DNA from: Rhizobium sp. Root1212
Lineage (GTDB): Bacteria > Pseudomonadota > Alphaproteobacteria > Rhizobiales > Rhizobiaceae
NCBI RefSeq assembly: GCF_001424985.1
Contig: NZ_LMDA01000023.1
Span: 119,495-183,494 of the forward strand
Direction of reading: 5' to 3'
DNA length: 64,000 nucleotides
This document shows positions 40,560-51,508 of the stretch, in pieces; the first letter of the stretch is position 1, and every line of letters begins with the position of its first letter. The notes under the pieces were generated by a model that saw nothing but the letters and a program-made list of their open reading frames with translations, was not told the DNA's origin and ran no database searches. The translations under genes and the position numbers were made by a program.

Positions 40560-43021
40560 CCGGCTCTCCAGATTTCCCCGGCATATTGCCGGATTGTGCG
40601 ATCGGATGAGAACCAGCCCATCCGTGCGGTGTTGCGAATAGCCTTGGAATACCAACTGCCGGTATCGGTCCAGATCGCGTCGATTTCGCGCTGGGCCTTG
40701 GCATAGGCATCGAAATCGGCGGCAACCATGAACCAGTCATGGTTGTAGATGCCGTCGATCAGGCCGGTGAAGCGGTTGCGGTCGTCAGGTGAGAACACAC
40801 CGGAGGAAATCGCGGCCAACGCCTGCGACAATTCCCTCGACTGCTCGATGATGGCGCGCGGGTTGTGGCCCTCGGCACGCACCTTCGTCACCTCTTCTGC
40901 GGTCATGCCGAAGATCTTGATGTTTTCTTCCCCGACCCAGTCGCGCATCTCGACGTTCGCGCCGTCGAGCGTGCCGATGGTCAGCGCGCCGTTCAGCGCG
41001 AACTTCATGTTGCCGGTGCCCGAGGCTTCCATGCCGGCGGTCGAAATCTGTTCCGACAGGTCGGCGGCAGGCACCATGATCTCGGCGAGCGAGACGTTAT
41101 AGTTGGGAATGAAAACGATCTTCAGCAGGCCGCGCACCGCCGGGTCGTTGTTGATGACCTTGGCGACGTCGTTGGCGAGTTTGATGATCAGCTTGGCATT
41201 GTGATAGCTCGGCGCCGCCTTGCCCGCGAAAAGCTTCACGCGGGGTACCCAGTCGAGTTCGGGATGCGAGCGGATCTGGTCGTAGAGCGCTACCGCCTCG
41301 ATGATGTTCAAGAGCTGACGCTTGTATTCATGGATGCGCTTGATCTGAATATCGAACATCGCCGAAGGATCGATGCGCACGCCCATGCGCGCCTGCACAA
41401 GCTGAGCGAGCTTGACTTTGTTCGCCCGTTTGATGACGGCGAACTTCTCCTGGAAATCCTTGTTGTCGGCGAAGGCATCGAGCGCCTGCAGCGCCTCGGC
41501 ATTGTCCATGAACGCATCGCCGATCGTTTCGCGAATAAGGCCGAAGAGATCGGGATTGCACTGCATCAGCCAGCGGCGCGGGGTGATGCCGTTGGTCTTG
41601 TTGTTGATGCGGGTCGGATAGAGCTTGTGCAGGTCGGCAAACACCGTTTCCTTCATCAGCTCGGTGTGCAGGGCAGACACGCCGTTGATCGAGTGCGAAC
41701 CGACGAAGGCGAGATTGCCCATGCGCACCCGGCGTTCGCCCGATTCGTCGATCAGCGAGATATTGCGGATTTCCTGATCACTGAACCCTTTTCCCTTGCG
41801 GGCTTCGAGCAGGATCTTGGCGTTGATCGCATAGATGATCTGCATATGCCGCGGCAGGAGCCGCTCGAACAGCGGCACCGGCCAGGTTTCCAGTGCCTCG
41901 GGCAGAAGCGTGTGGTTGGTATAGGCAAAGGTGCGGCGGGTGAGGTCCCAGGCGGTCTCGAAATCCAGCCCGTGCACGTCGGTCAGCAGACGCACCAGTT
42001 CGGAAACGGAGACGGCGGGATGGGTGTCGTTGAGCTGGATCGCCACCTTGTCCGGCAGGGAGGTGAAATCCGGATATTGCTGCAGGTGGCGGCGCAGGAT
42101 GTCCTGCAGCGAGGCCGAGGAGAAGAAGAACTCCTGGCGCAAGCGCAGTTCCTGGCCGGCCGGCGTCGCATCGGCCGGATAGAGCACGCGCGCAAGGCTT
42201 TCGGCCTTGTTGCTTTCACGCAGCGCGCCGATGTGGTCGCCGGCATTGAAGGCGTCGAGCAGGATTGGGTCGATCGGATGGGCGGTCCAGAGACGCAGGG
42301 TGTTGGTGCGCTTGCCGCGCCAGCCGACGACCGGGGTGTCGCAGGCGATGGCGATGACGCGCTCCGCCGGCTTCCAGACGTAGCGGGTCACTTCCTCGTC
42401 GATATTGATGGTTTCGACCAGGCCGCCGAAGCCGATTTCATAGGAGCTTTCGCGGCGCTCGAACTCCCATGGGTTGCCGTGGGCAAGCCAGGTTTCCGGC
42501 AGTTCCACCTGCCAACCGTCCGCCATCTGCTGGCGGAAAAGGCCGTGTACGTAGCGAATACCGTAGCCATAGGCCGGGATATCGACGGTCGCCATGCTTT
42601 CCATGAAACAGGCCGCGAGGCGGCCGAGACCGCCGTTGCCGAGCGCGGCGTCAGGCTCCAGGCCGGCGATGATGTCGAGATCGACGCCGAAGGTGGCCAG
42701 CGCCTCGCGCAGCTCTTCCATCAGGCCGATATTGGTGACGGCATCGCGCATCAGGCGGCCGATGAGGAATTCGAGCGATAGGTAATAGACGCGCTTGGCA
42801 TCGGTGGCATAGGCCTTGCGGGTCGATTCCATCCAGTTGTCGGTAATGCGGTCGCGCACGACAAGAATGGCGGCTGTCAGCCAGTCGTGCGGTTTTGCAA
42901 CTTTCGGGTCTTTGCCGATGCGGTATGTGAGGCGCTCGATGATTTCCTGCGCCAGCACGTCTGCCGTTGAAGCACGAGGTGCGGCATGAGGAATTGCCTC
43001 GTTGACCGTGCGGTTCACCAT
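40556..43021 (-). CDS. glgP: glycogen phosphorylase
   Basis: PLP enzyme (821 aa) releasing glucose 1-phosphate from glycogen. The PLP-lysine motif EASGTGNMKFALNGAL lies near residue 670, and LAACFMESMATVDIPAYGYG forms the substrate region. It is first in the operon glgP-glgB-glgC-glgA-pgm, so synthesis and breakdown genes share one promoter, which carries a tandem LacI-type operator. Confidence 0.95.
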
Positions 43022-43086
43022 GAAAAGATTGATCCTTCTCTCGCGGGTTGGGAGGCCAGTGGCGGACGCCAGCGGTTATATGAGCG

Positions 43087-43115
43087 ATTTATGCATTGAT
43101 ACGAAGCGCTTGCAA
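43087..43115 (-). promoter_or_regulatory. candidate promoter of the glg operon
   Basis: On the minus strand TTGCAA (43110-43115) and ATAAAT (43087-43092) are 17 bp apart. The proximal LacI-type operator half-overlaps the -35 box. It is a sequence match only. Confidence 0.4.
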
Positions 43116-43148
43116 TAAGTGTTTTGAAGCGCTTGCGATAAATGTTTT
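43103..43148. promoter_or_regulatory. tandem LacI-type operators upstream of glgP
   Basis: Two direct 23-bp units GAAGCGCTTGC(A/G)ATAA(G/A)TGTTTT sit head to tail. Each holds the palindrome AAGCGCTT (43104-43111 and 43127-43134) with the central CG typical of LacI-family operators. The spacing of 23 bp puts both on nearly the same helix face. Confidence 0.6.
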
Positions 43149-43223
43149 CAAGGGGATGAAATTTCTAGCGGAGCGGCTTTCGAAGGCGGTGTAAAATATC
43201 CGCAGCCGTTTCAGGCCCATAAC

Positions 43224-43251
43224 GAAAAACCGCCCCGGTGGTCCGGGGCGG
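43224..43251 (-). terminator. intrinsic terminator of the TadG-like gene
   Basis: CCGCCCCGG (43230-43238) pairs with CCGGGGCGG (43243-43251). On the minus strand it is followed by TTTTT. Confidence 0.85.
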
Positions 43252-43278
43252 CTGTAAAGGGCGCAGATGCCTGGCTTT

Positions 43279-44514
43279 TTATTGGGTCAGGCGGACCGAG
43301 AGCTGCGAAGCCTTTTCGCCGATATATTTGAAGGCGGCGGTCAGCTGGGTCGCATCTTCGGCGGAGAAATAGTGGCTCGCGTCGGTTGCGCAGTAGCTCA
43401 GGAGCTTCTTGCCGGCGTCGGGCGCCATGAAGGCAACAGTATAGACCTGGATGCCTGCGGTGCGCGCGTCGTCGCAGGATTTCTTGGTTGCGGCATCGGA
43501 AAGCTTTCCGGAGTCGCTGTTGGATTTGCCGTTGTAGTAGTTGTTTTCGCCGTCGGTCATGAAGACGATGTACTTCGTCGGAACCTGGCCGTTCTTGTTC
43601 TTGTGAGCGGTCTTTTCCGTTGCGGCCGAAATGTCGGCATAAGCCTTGGCGAAGGCGGCGCTCGAGTCGGTGCTGCCGCTGGCCGGAAGCGCGTTGACGT
43701 AATTCAGGACGTGCTGCTCGCCCCAGTCCAAGCTCGTCGGCGTGAACATCTTCGAGCTGTAGGAGACGGCACCGGTGCGGACCAGCGATGTCGTCACGTC
43801 GGCGTTCTTGAGCTGCGTCAGGAGGTCCGCGGTCGCACGTTTCAGGGCCGCGATCTTGGTGAGATAGTTCGTCACGGTGCGGTAGCAAGTCTTCTTGCCG
43901 CAGGTGTAACTTTCCTGCTTCGTGGGGGCAGCCGGATCGGCAGTCGCCGTGTTGTCACCCATCGAGCCGGACTGGTCGAGCACCAGATACATCGACAGCG
44001 CGTTCTTGGCTTCGGTCGAGGCTTCGGCCTTGCTGCGCGTGGTGACGTTCGCCGTCTTGTTACCGGTGATCTGGGTCATCGGGTTGAGCTTGACCGCAAG
44101 CTTGGTCGAAACGTCGACGTAATAGTTCTTGTTGTTGCCGAGGCCCGGAACTTCCTTGATATCGACCACCGTGTTGGAGGTGAACTCTTCGGCCAGCTTC
44201 TTTACCTCTTCGTCCGTCAGGCCGCTTCCGGCATTCCAGTTGTACATCTGGGCCTTGAGGTAGTTGACGGCGAGCAGCTTGGCGTCGGCGATCGACATGT
44301 TCTGGTTGACCAGCGCCGAGGAGGCGGCGAGAGCGGCCGAATCGGAGGCATCCTGCAGATGGTTCCTGGCCATGACAAGATTGGTCGCATCGATGGCGAC
44401 ACCTGCGGCAACCAGTACGACCGGCAGCGCAATCGCCCCCATGATACCGAAATTGCCCTTCCGATCGCGAAGCAGTTCTGCCGCGTGACGTCTGATTTTA
44501 GATTGCTTCAACAT
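43279..44514 (-). CDS. TadG-like pseudopilin-associated protein with vWA domain
   Basis: A 411-aa envelope protein. N-terminal TadE/TadG segment (KGNFGIMGAIALPVVLVAAGVAIDATN, one membrane helix at about 23-43) followed by a large extracytoplasmic part with a von Willebrand A domain starting LVLDQSGSMGD; the metal site DxSxS is D180-S184. A likely disulfide loop, CGKKTC, lies shortly after. Rhizobia have Flp/Tad pilus loci with such proteins, but no other tad gene is adjacent here. ATG 44514 is favoured over the GTG at 44523 because AGGTGG lies 5 nt before it. Confidence 0.85.
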   Translation of the reverse strand: MLKQSKIRRHAAELLRDRKGNFGIMGAIALPVVLVAAGVAIDATNLVMARNHLQDASDSAALAASSALVNQNMSIADAKLLAVNYLKAQMYNWNAGSGLTDEEVKKLAEEFTSNTVVDIKEVPGLGNNKNYYVDVSTKLAVKLNPMTQITGNKTANVTTRSKAEASTEAKNALSMYLVLDQSGSMGDNTATADPAAPTKQESYTCGKKTCYRTVTNYLTKIAALKRATADLLTQLKNADVTTSLVRTGAVSYSSKMFTPTSLDWGEQHVLNYVNALPASGSTDSSAAFAKAYADISAATEKTAHKNKNGQVPTKYIVFMTDGENNYYNGKSNSDSGKLSDAATKKSCDDARTAGIQVYTVAFMAPDAGKKLLSYCATDASHYFSAEDATQLTAAFKYIGEKASQLSVRLTQ

Positions 44515-44687
44515 CTTGCCCACCTACGGGTTTCATGACCGATGATGGGTACGTTAACAGCCGAAACTTTCAGCCGGGTTTGCAATTTCGGTCAAGTTTT
44601 AAGCAATTTCCCGAAAGCCCCGGAAAGCCTGGCTTGTTGGCCTGCGCGCCTGTCCGAAAAAGGGACGGTCGCCGGTCCCGTTTCGGG

Positions 44688-45584
44688 TCACTCCAGCGGA
44701 ATGACGTCGACGGCCTGTTCGGTTTCATGGGAACCGTAGCTTTTCAGCACGCCGATGACCGGCGCGACGTCGCTGTAATCTCGGCCATGGCCGACGACGA
44801 TGTGATCGGTGCCGGCAAAAATATTGTTCGTCGGGTCGAGTTCCAGCCAGCCGCCGGCCCGGCCGCACCAGACGCGCACCCAAGCATGCATGGCATCGGC
44901 CCCTTCCAGCCGTTCCTTGCCCGGAGGCGGAATGGTGCGCAGGAAGCCGCTGACATAGCCTGCGGGAATGCCGAGGCTGCGCAGCGCCGTGATCATCACA
45001 TGGGCAAAATCCTGGCAGACGCCGCGCTTGATCTTGAAGGCTTCGTGCGGCGGCGTGTCGACGGTGGTCGCCTTGCCGTCATAGGTGAAATCGCGGTGGA
45101 TGCGCTCGCAGATCGTCTCGGCGATCTGGCGCACGCTCATGCCGGGCTTGTCGATCGAGGCGGCATAGGCCGCAATCGTGGGGTCGGCGGGCAGCAGCGG
45201 GCTTGCGCCGAGGAAATGATGGGGCGCATCCGGCGCGACCGACAGGATTTCGTCGATCTCTGCGGCGAGCCCTTCAAGCGGCGGTGAGAAATCGGCGCTA
45301 AGCGGCTGCGCATCGAGCTGCACGCGCGCCTGCATGCGGATGACCAGCCGGTCATGGGCCGAACGGTAGACGATCGAGGCGGCGGGATTGGCGAAGAAAT
45401 CGACGGTATCGCTGCGTTCGGCCGGCGACGGCGTGAAATTGACGGTGCCGGCGATCAGCCGCTGCCGGCCCGGCAGCGACAGGGGCAGCACGCGCACGAT
45501 ATGACGCCCGCCCGAAGCGGGGACTTCATAGGCATAGGTGATCCTGAGGCTGATATCGTAGAGCATGCCGGAAGCCTGTTGCAT
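44688..45584 (-). CDS. transglutaminase-like cysteine peptidase/ligase, cluster gene 3
   Basis: A 298-aa cytoplasmic transglutaminase-fold protein with a Bact_transglu_N beta domain (residues 1-90) and a core with triad Cys190 (KRGVCQDFAH), His233 (DAMHAWVRV) and Asp250 (LELDPTNN). This type is thought to cleave or ligate peptide-like amide bonds. It lies 14 nt after the ATP-grasp/alpha-E gene, third of a three-gene unit. ATG 45584 is used; ATG 45566 (MLYDISL) is also plausible. The true substrate is unknown. Confidence 0.85.
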   Translation of the reverse strand: MQQASGMLYDISLRITYAYEVPASGGRHIVRVLPLSLPGRQRLIAGTVNFTPSPAERSDTVDFFANPAASIVYRSAHDRLVIRMQARVQLDAQPLSADFSPPLEGLAAEIDEILSVAPDAPHHFLGASPLLPADPTIAAYAASIDKPGMSVRQIAETICERIHRDFTYDGKATTVDTPPHEAFKIKRGVCQDFAHVMITALRSLGIPAGYVSGFLRTIPPPGKERLEGADAMHAWVRVWCGRAGGWLELDPTNNIFAGTDHIVVGHGRDYSDVAPVIGVLKSYGSHETEQAVDVIPLE

Positions 45585-45598
45585 TCTGTTGAAGCCGC

Positions 45599-48010
45599 TC
45601 AGCCGAGATAGGTCTGGGCGAGGATGTCGGAAAAGCGCTCGAGTTCCTGCTCCAGCCGCCGATAGACATCCGTGTTCATCGCCTCCGGCGTCATGACGGC
45701 AAGGCCGGCATGCAGGCGCATCGCCTCGCGGTAGAAGGACGACATCTGGCCGTTACCGAAAGCGTTCGGCAACTGCTCGACCTCCGTCTTGATCTCGTTC
45801 AGCTGGTAAAGCACCGAGCGCGGGTTGAGCGGGTCGAGCGCCAAAAGATCGGTGACGGTGAGCGCCTCCGTGTTGACGTTGTAGCGGCGGCGGTGGGTCA
45901 TGACGCTGTCGCCGATTTCGAGCAGCATGTCATATGCGCCGTCCGGCGCATCCTCGCCCGACATATGGCCGAGCAGGCGGGTCATGTGCAGGCCGCGTTC
46001 CAGATAGCGGCCGATCGACAGGAAGCGCCAGCCTGTGAAGCGATACATATTCTCATGCACGAGGCCGGCGAAGCCCGCGAGCTTGCGCAGCAGTACGGTC
46101 ATCGCATGGGTCGCATCGTCGCCGACCTCGACCGTCGCCTGGAACTTGCGGACAGTCTTGGCGAGGTCGTTGAGCGCCAGCCAGCCATCGGCGGAGAAGC
46201 GGTCGCGGATGTTGCTGGCGCTGAAGAGCGCGCTGTCGATATTGGCGATAAGGCTGTCGGGCACGGCCTGCCTGGTGTCGATATCGAGTGCTGCGAGATA
46301 ATCCGAGATGTTCTTGAGCAGCGGCATTTCGCTGTCGGCGCTTTCGGCGAAGCGGCCGTTCCAGGCACGCAGGATGCGCAACGCCCCTTCCGCCCGCTCG
46401 ATATAGCGGCCGAGCCAGAAGAGGTTGTCTGCCGCCCGGCTCGGCAGGCTGCCGGGCATGGTGCGGATGAAATCGCTTTCCTGCGGCAGCAGCGTGACAC
46501 GCTCCACCGGCCGGTTGCTGACGATCCAGACATCGGCGGCCGAGCCGCCCGCCTGCATGGCGATCGCCGCCGCATCCGCGCCGTTGCCGATGCGGGCAAA
46601 GCCGCCGGGCATCACCTGCCAGCCGTTGGGCGTGCGGGCGACATAGACGCGCAGGCTCATGGGCCGCGGCGTCAGCTTGCCGTTGACCCAGGCCGGCGTG
46701 GTGGAGAGCGTCACGGCCTCCTGGCCGACGAGCTTGCCGCCGTCGGATTTCAGCCAGTCGGCGACGGAATGCTGGGCGGTGTCGCGCAAGGACGAACCGA
46801 GCACGGACTGGCCGTTGTCGTCGAAGAACGGACGCGTCGAATAGGCGGGGCCGATGACCATTTTCTCGATATTGGCGGCGACATGGTCGCGCTCCGGCTC
46901 ATGACCGCACCACCAAGTGGCGATCGAGGGAAGGATGAGGTCCTGTCCGAGCAGTTGGCGGCAGATGACCGGCATGAAGGCCAGCAGCGCGCGGGTTTCC
47001 AGCATGCCAGAGCCTATGGCGTTGACGACCGTCACCGAGCCCGCGCGCAAGGCTTCGACGAGGCCGGGCGTGCCGATATGGGAGCGCTGGTTGAGTTCCA
47101 GCGGATCGGCAAAGGCGGCATCGAGCCGGCGCCAGAGAACGCCGACGGGCTTCAGCCCCGCCACCGTGCGCACCATCACACGATCATCGACCACCGTCAG
47201 GTCCTCGCCCTCCAGCAGCATGAAGCCGAGATAGCGGGCGATATAGGCGTGCTCGAAATAGGTTTCGTTGGCAAAGCCGGGCGTCAGGACGGCGATGCGG
47301 TCGTCCGGGTGGCGTTTGCGCGATTGCAGCATGTCGCGGAAGGCGCCGAAGAAGCCGGCGAGACGATGCACGTGGGTTTCGGCATAGAGGTCGGAAAAGG
47401 CGCGGGTGGTCGCCACGCGGTTTTCCAGCGCGAAGCCGGCGCCGGAGGGAGCTTCGGTGCGGTCGGACAGCACCCACCAGTTGCCGTCGGGCCCGCGGCC
47501 GATCTCGAAGGAACAGAAATGCAGGAAATGCCCGTCGGCCGGCGTGATACCGACCATCGGGCGCAGGAATTGCGGATTGGCGGCAATCAGCGAGGGCGGC
47601 AGGACGCCGTCCGAGACCAGCCGGTTCGGCCCATAGAGATCGGCGGCCAGCTTTTCCAGGAGGTCGGCGCGCTGGATGAGGCCCTTGCTGAGGTTGTCCC
47701 ATTCGCTTTCGTCAATCAGGACGGGGATATGCGAGAGCGGCCAGTTGCGCTCGGAGTTTTCCTTGCTGCCATAGGCGCGGTAGAAGACGCCGGCATCGCG
47801 CAGGTAGCGGTCGGCGCGGGCGAAGCGGTTGGCAAGCTCGGTCTCGTCCATGCGGCCGATGGTCGACAGCAGGTGCTGCCAGACAGGGCGCACATTGCCG
47901 TCGATATCGACCATTTCGTCGGCGATGCCGGGCAAGGCCCGATAGCCGAAAACCGGATCGTCCGAAGTTCGGCTTGCCTTCGCCGCTTCGCTGGTCTGCT
48001 TTTTTGCCAT
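45599..48010 (-). CDS. circularly permuted ATP-grasp / alpha-E fusion protein, cluster gene 2
   Basis: An 803-aa fusion. The first 480 residues are a circularly permuted ATP-grasp ligase (DUF404/407 type; LPGIADEMVD, ...GYRALPG, PLSHIPVLIDESEWD, LTPGFANETYFEHAYIARYL). About 515-803 is an alpha-E domain (DUF403; RAADNLFWLGRYIERAEGAL, then YRFTGWRFLSIGRYLERGLH). ATP-grasp enzymes form peptide-like bonds using acyl phosphates. It starts 2 nt after the DUF2126 gene stop. The family is predicted, from comparative genomics, to make or attach peptide tags together with transglutaminases. Confidence 0.87.
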   Translation of the reverse strand: MAKKQTSEAAKASRTSDDPVFGYRALPGIADEMVDIDGNVRPVWQHLLSTIGRMDETELANRFARADRYLRDAGVFYRAYGSKENSERNWPLSHIPVLIDESEWDNLSKGLIQRADLLEKLAADLYGPNRLVSDGVLPPSLIAANPQFLRPMVGITPADGHFLHFCSFEIGRGPDGNWWVLSDRTEAPSGAGFALENRVATTRAFSDLYAETHVHRLAGFFGAFRDMLQSRKRHPDDRIAVLTPGFANETYFEHAYIARYLGFMLLEGEDLTVVDDRVMVRTVAGLKPVGVLWRRLDAAFADPLELNQRSHIGTPGLVEALRAGSVTVVNAIGSGMLETRALLAFMPVICRQLLGQDLILPSIATWWCGHEPERDHVAANIEKMVIGPAYSTRPFFDDNGQSVLGSSLRDTAQHSVADWLKSDGGKLVGQEAVTLSTTPAWVNGKLTPRPMSLRVYVARTPNGWQVMPGGFARIGNGADAAAIAMQAGGSAADVWIVSNRPVERVTLLPQESDFIRTMPGSLPSRAADNLFWLGRYIERAEGALRILRAWNGRFAESADSEMPLLKNISDYLAALDIDTRQAVPDSLIANIDSALFSASNIRDRFSADGWLALNDLAKTVRKFQATVEVGDDATHAMTVLLRKLAGFAGLVHENMYRFTGWRFLSIGRYLERGLHMTRLLGHMSGEDAPDGAYDMLLEIGDSVMTHRRRYNVNTEALTVTDLLALDPLNPRSVLYQLNEIKTEVEQLPNAFGNGQMSSFYREAMRLHAGLAVMTPEAMNTDVYRRLEQELERFSDILAQTYLG

Positions 48011-48012
48011 TC

Positions 48013-51000
48013 TTACAACCCTGCCGGACGCCTTAGATCAAGCGTCAGCGGAAACTCCTGCGATGTCGTCTCGGGCAAGAGGGTATAGCCGCCGGGGGTG
48101 TGTCCCCAGGGCTCGAAACGCGCCAGTCTGCGGGCTTCCGCCTCGTTGCCGTTGACCGGAAACGTGTCGTAACTGCGCCCGCCCGGATGGGCAACGTGAT
48201 AAATGCAGCCGCCGATCGAACGCTTCGACCATCTATCATAAATATCGAATGTAAGCGGCGTGTTAACGGGCAGCACCGGGTGCAGGCCAGACGCCGGCTG
48301 CCAGGCCTTGTAGCGCACGCCGGCCACCGCCATGCCGGACGTGCCGGCGGCCTTGAGCGGAACGGCGCGACCGTTGCAGGCGACGGTGTAACGTTCGGGA
48401 TTGGCCGTTTCGAGCTTCACCTGCAGGCGCTCGACGGAGCTGTCGACATAACGCACGGTACCGCCGATCGCGCCCTGTTCGCCCATGACATGCCACGGTT
48501 CCAGCGCCTGGCGCAGTTCGAGCTTGGCGCCCTCGTATTCGACCTCGCCGCAGAAGGGGAAGCGGAATTCGAGCTGGGCTTCGAACCATTCGGGTCTGAG
48601 GTCGAAGCCGTTGCTCTTCAGGTCGGCGAGCACGTCGAGGAAATCCTGCCAGACGTAATGCGGCAGCATGAAGCGGTCGTGCAGGGTGGTGCCCCAGCGC
48701 ACGAGGCTGCCGTCTGCCGGGTTCTGCCAGTAGCGGGCGATGAGCGCGCGCACGAGCAGCTGCTGGGCAAGGCTCATGCGGGCATTCGGCGGCATCTCGA
48801 AGCCGCGGAACTCGACGAGGCCGAGGCGGCCGGTCGGTCCATCCGGCGAAAACAGCTTGTCGATGCAGATTTCCGAGCGGTGGGTGTTGCCGGTGACGTC
48901 GGTCAAGAGGTTGCGGAACAGTCGGTCGGTGAGCCAGGGCAGGGGCGGCGCGCCCATGCCGGGTGCGGGCACCTGCGCCATGGCGATTTCGAGTTCGTAG
49001 AGGCTGTCGTGGCGGGCCTCGTCGATGCGCGGCGCCTGGCTGGTCGGCCCGATGAACATGCCCGAAAACAGGTAGGACATCGACGGGTGGCGCTGCCAGT
49101 GGAGGATGAGGCTCTTCAGCAGGTCCGGCCGGCGCAGGAAGGGGCTGTCATTGGGGTTCTGTCCGCCAACCACCACATGGTTGCCGCCGCCGGTACCGGT
49201 GTGGCGGCCGTCGATCATGAACTTGTCGGCGCCGAGACGTGTCAGGCGCGCCTCCTCGTAGATCGCGGTGGTGATGTCGACGCATTCGCCCCAGCGGGAG
49301 GCCGGGTGGATATTGACCTCGATGACGCCGGGATCGGGCGCGACGCGCATGACGTTGATGCGCTCATCCTGCGGCGGGGCATAGCCCTCGATATGGACGG
49401 GCAGGTCGAGCGACGCGGCAGCACTCTCGGCCGCAGCGACCAGCTCGAGATAATCTTCGATGCGCTCGACCGGCGGCATGAAGACGCAGAGGCGCCCGTC
49501 GCGGGGCTCGACGCTCATGGCGGTGCGCACCGCGCCGCCGATCTCGCCGAGCACCTGCTCGTTGCGGTCCTGCTGCGGCTCGCTTGCCTGGAACGAGGCT
49601 TCCGCCATCGATCGACCGGCCGGCTCGAAGTCCGGTAAGGGCGTTCTCGGGATCGAAGGATCGGCCGGGTGGATATAGGGAAATGCCGATGGCGGCACGA
49701 ACGGCAGCGCGCCGAGCGGCATGCGGTAGCCAACGGGTGAATCGCCGGGGATGAGGAAGATCTTGCCGCGGCGGGTACGCCATTTTTCGCTGCGCCAGCG
49801 CGGGCCATCGGCCTTGGCGTTCCATGCCTGGACGGGCAGGACATAGCCGGTCGGCACCGTCAGGCCGCGTTCGAAGACGCGGGCGATGCGGCTGCGCTCC
49901 TCGGGGTCCTTCAGCCTGGAATTCGAGGGGTCGACATTCTCCGGCAGGCTGCCTTCCTTGATGATCCATTCCGCCGGGTCCTCATAGGCGGGGATCACCA
50001 TGTCCGACGCGATGGCGAGTTCGACGGCGATTGCCGTCATCAGCTTTTCGGCATCTTCAGGCCCGACATTCGCATCGCTGCCTTCGGCGGCGATCAGGTC
50101 GGGGTTGCGCCAGATCGGCTTGCCGTCCTTGCGCCAGTAGAGCGAGAAGGTCCAGCGCGGCAGACTTTCGCCCGGATACCACTTGCCCTGACCGTAGTGC
50201 AGGAAGCCGCCCGGCGCGAAACGTTCGCGTAGCCGGCGAATGAGCTGATCGGCCTTGTCGCGCTTGGTCGGGCCGACGGCATCGGTATTCCATTCGCCGG
50301 ATTCGAAATCGTCGATCGAAACGAAGGTCGGCTCGCCGCCCATGGTGAGGCGCACGTCGTTGGCGGCCAGCACCTTGTCGACATGCTCGCCGAGCGCGTT
50401 CAGCGCCTCCCAGCTCTCGTCGGAGAAGGGCTTGGTGATGCGCGGATGTTCTGCGACGCGCGACACCGTCATGTCGAAGGCGAAAGTCGTGTTGGCGTCG
50501 CCATAGAGACCGCCGGAGATCGGCGCGGCGTTGCGGTAATGCGGGGTGGCGGCGAGCGGGATATGGCTTTCGCCGGTCAGCAGCCCGGAAGTCGGATCGA
50601 GGCCGACCCAGCCGGCGCCGGGGATGTAGACCTCGCACCAGGCATGAAGATCGGTGAAATCGACTTCCGTGCCGGACGGGCCGTCGAGCGCCTTCAGGTC
50701 GGGTGCGAGCTGGATGAGATAGCCGGAGACGAAGCGGGCGGCAAAGCCGAGATGGCGCAGGATCTGCACCAGCAGCCAGCTCGAATCGCGGCACGAGCCG
50801 AGCGCCAGCGTCAGTGTCTCTTCCGGCGTCTGCACGCCGGGCTCCATGCGGATCACGTAATTGACCGCCTGCTGCAGCCGCATGTTGATACCGACGACGA
50901 AATCGATGGTGCGCTCGGGCGTGCGGTCGATCTGATCGAGATAGGCCTGCAAGGCGGGGCCTGCCGGTTCGACCTGCCTGTAGATATCAAGGTCGTCGCG

Positions 51001-51330
51001 GATGTCTTCGGCATAGTCGAAGGGCCAGGTCTCGGCCTCTTCCTCGATGAAGAAATCGAAGGGATTGTAGACCGTCATGTCGGCGACGAGATCGACCTCG
51101 ATCTTCAGCTCGGTGACGGGATCGGGAAAGACGTAGCGGGCGAGATAGTTGCCGTAGGGGTCCTGCTGCAGGGTGACGAAGTGGTTGGAGGGCGAAACGC
51201 GTAACGAATGGCTGATGACCTTCGTCTTGGAATGGGCTGCGGGCTTGAGCCTGATGATCTGCGGCCCGAGGCGGACCGGCTTGTCGTATTGATAATGGGT
51301 CAGGTGGTAGATCGCAGCCTTGATCGTCAT
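48013..51330 (-). CDS. transglutaminase-DUF2126 (amidoligase-like) fusion, cluster gene 1
   Basis: A 1105-aa fusion. Residues 1-80 are a Bact_transglu_N domain and about 150-260 a transglutaminase core with Cys180 (LGSCRDSSW), His229 (DLHAWCEV) and Asp245 (GLDPTSG). From about 300 to the C-terminus is DUF2126, predicted to have a glutamine-synthetase-like COOH-NH2 ligase fold ([41 protein letters not shown]). First gene of the cluster. Its ATG 51330 is 178 bp from the VOC gene, with no other partner between them. No biochemical function is established. Confidence 0.87.
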   Translation of the reverse strand: MTIKAAIYHLTHYQYDKPVRLGPQIIRLKPAAHSKTKVISHSLRVSPSNHFVTLQQDPYGNYLARYVFPDPVTELKIEVDLVADMTVYNPFDFFIEEEAETWPFDYAEDIRDDLDIYRQVEPAGPALQAYLDQIDRTPERTIDFVVGINMRLQQAVNYVIRMEPGVQTPEETLTLALGSCRDSSWLLVQILRHLGFAARFVSGYLIQLAPDLKALDGPSGTEVDFTDLHAWCEVYIPGAGWVGLDPTSGLLTGESHIPLAATPHYRNAAPISGGLYGDANTTFAFDMTVSRVAEHPRITKPFSDESWEALNALGEHVDKVLAANDVRLTMGGEPTFVSIDDFESGEWNTDAVGPTKRDKADQLIRRLRERFAPGGFLHYGQGKWYPGESLPRWTFSLYWRKDGKPIWRNPDLIAAEGSDANVGPEDAEKLMTAIAVELAIASDMVIPAYEDPAEWIIKEGSLPENVDPSNSRLKDPEERSRIARVFERGLTVPTGYVLPVQAWNAKADGPRWRSEKWRTRRGKIFLIPGDSPVGYRMPLGALPFVPPSAFPYIHPADPSIPRTPLPDFEPAGRSMAEASFQASEPQQDRNEQVLGEIGGAVRTAMSVEPRDGRLCVFMPPVERIEDYLELVAAAESAAASLDLPVHIEGYAPPQDERINVMRVAPDPGVIEVNIHPASRWGECVDITTAIYEEARLTRLGADKFMIDGRHTGTGGGNHVVVGGQNPNDSPFLRRPDLLKSLILHWQRHPSMSYLFSGMFIGPTSQAPRIDEARHDSLYELEIAMAQVPAPGMGAPPLPWLTDRLFRNLLTDVTGNTHRSEICIDKLFSPDGPTGRLGLVEFRGFEMPPNARMSLAQQLLVRALIARYWQNPADGSLVRWGTTLHDRFMLPHYVWQDFLDVLADLKSNGFDLRPEWFEAQLEFRFPFCGEVEYEGAKLELRQALEPWHVMGEQGAIGGTVRYVDSSVERLQVKLETANPERYTVACNGRAVPLKAAGTSGMAVAGVRYKAWQPASGLHPVLPVNTPLTFDIYDRWSKRSIGGCIYHVAHPGGRSYDTFPVNGNEAEARRLARFEPWGHTPGGYTLLPETTSQEFPLTLDLRRPAGL

Positions 51331-51508
51331 GCAGCCTCTTGTCCCTTATCGGCGGATTTTCCGCCCCATTTCAGGACTTTGTTGAATGCAGGGAGAGAAA
51401 GCAAGGCTGGAATTTCGGTTGCTGCAAATACGGCGGGAAAGCTGTCGCAGGCGGGATAGTCTTTGGCCGGACGGCGGATTTTTGCCGCCCGGCGAAGCGG
51501 GGTAAAGC

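Noticed and set aside
45710..48088. 792-codon open frame antisense to the ATP-grasp/alpha-E gene
   Set aside because: Composition is that of a reverse complement shadow and no domain is recognisable.
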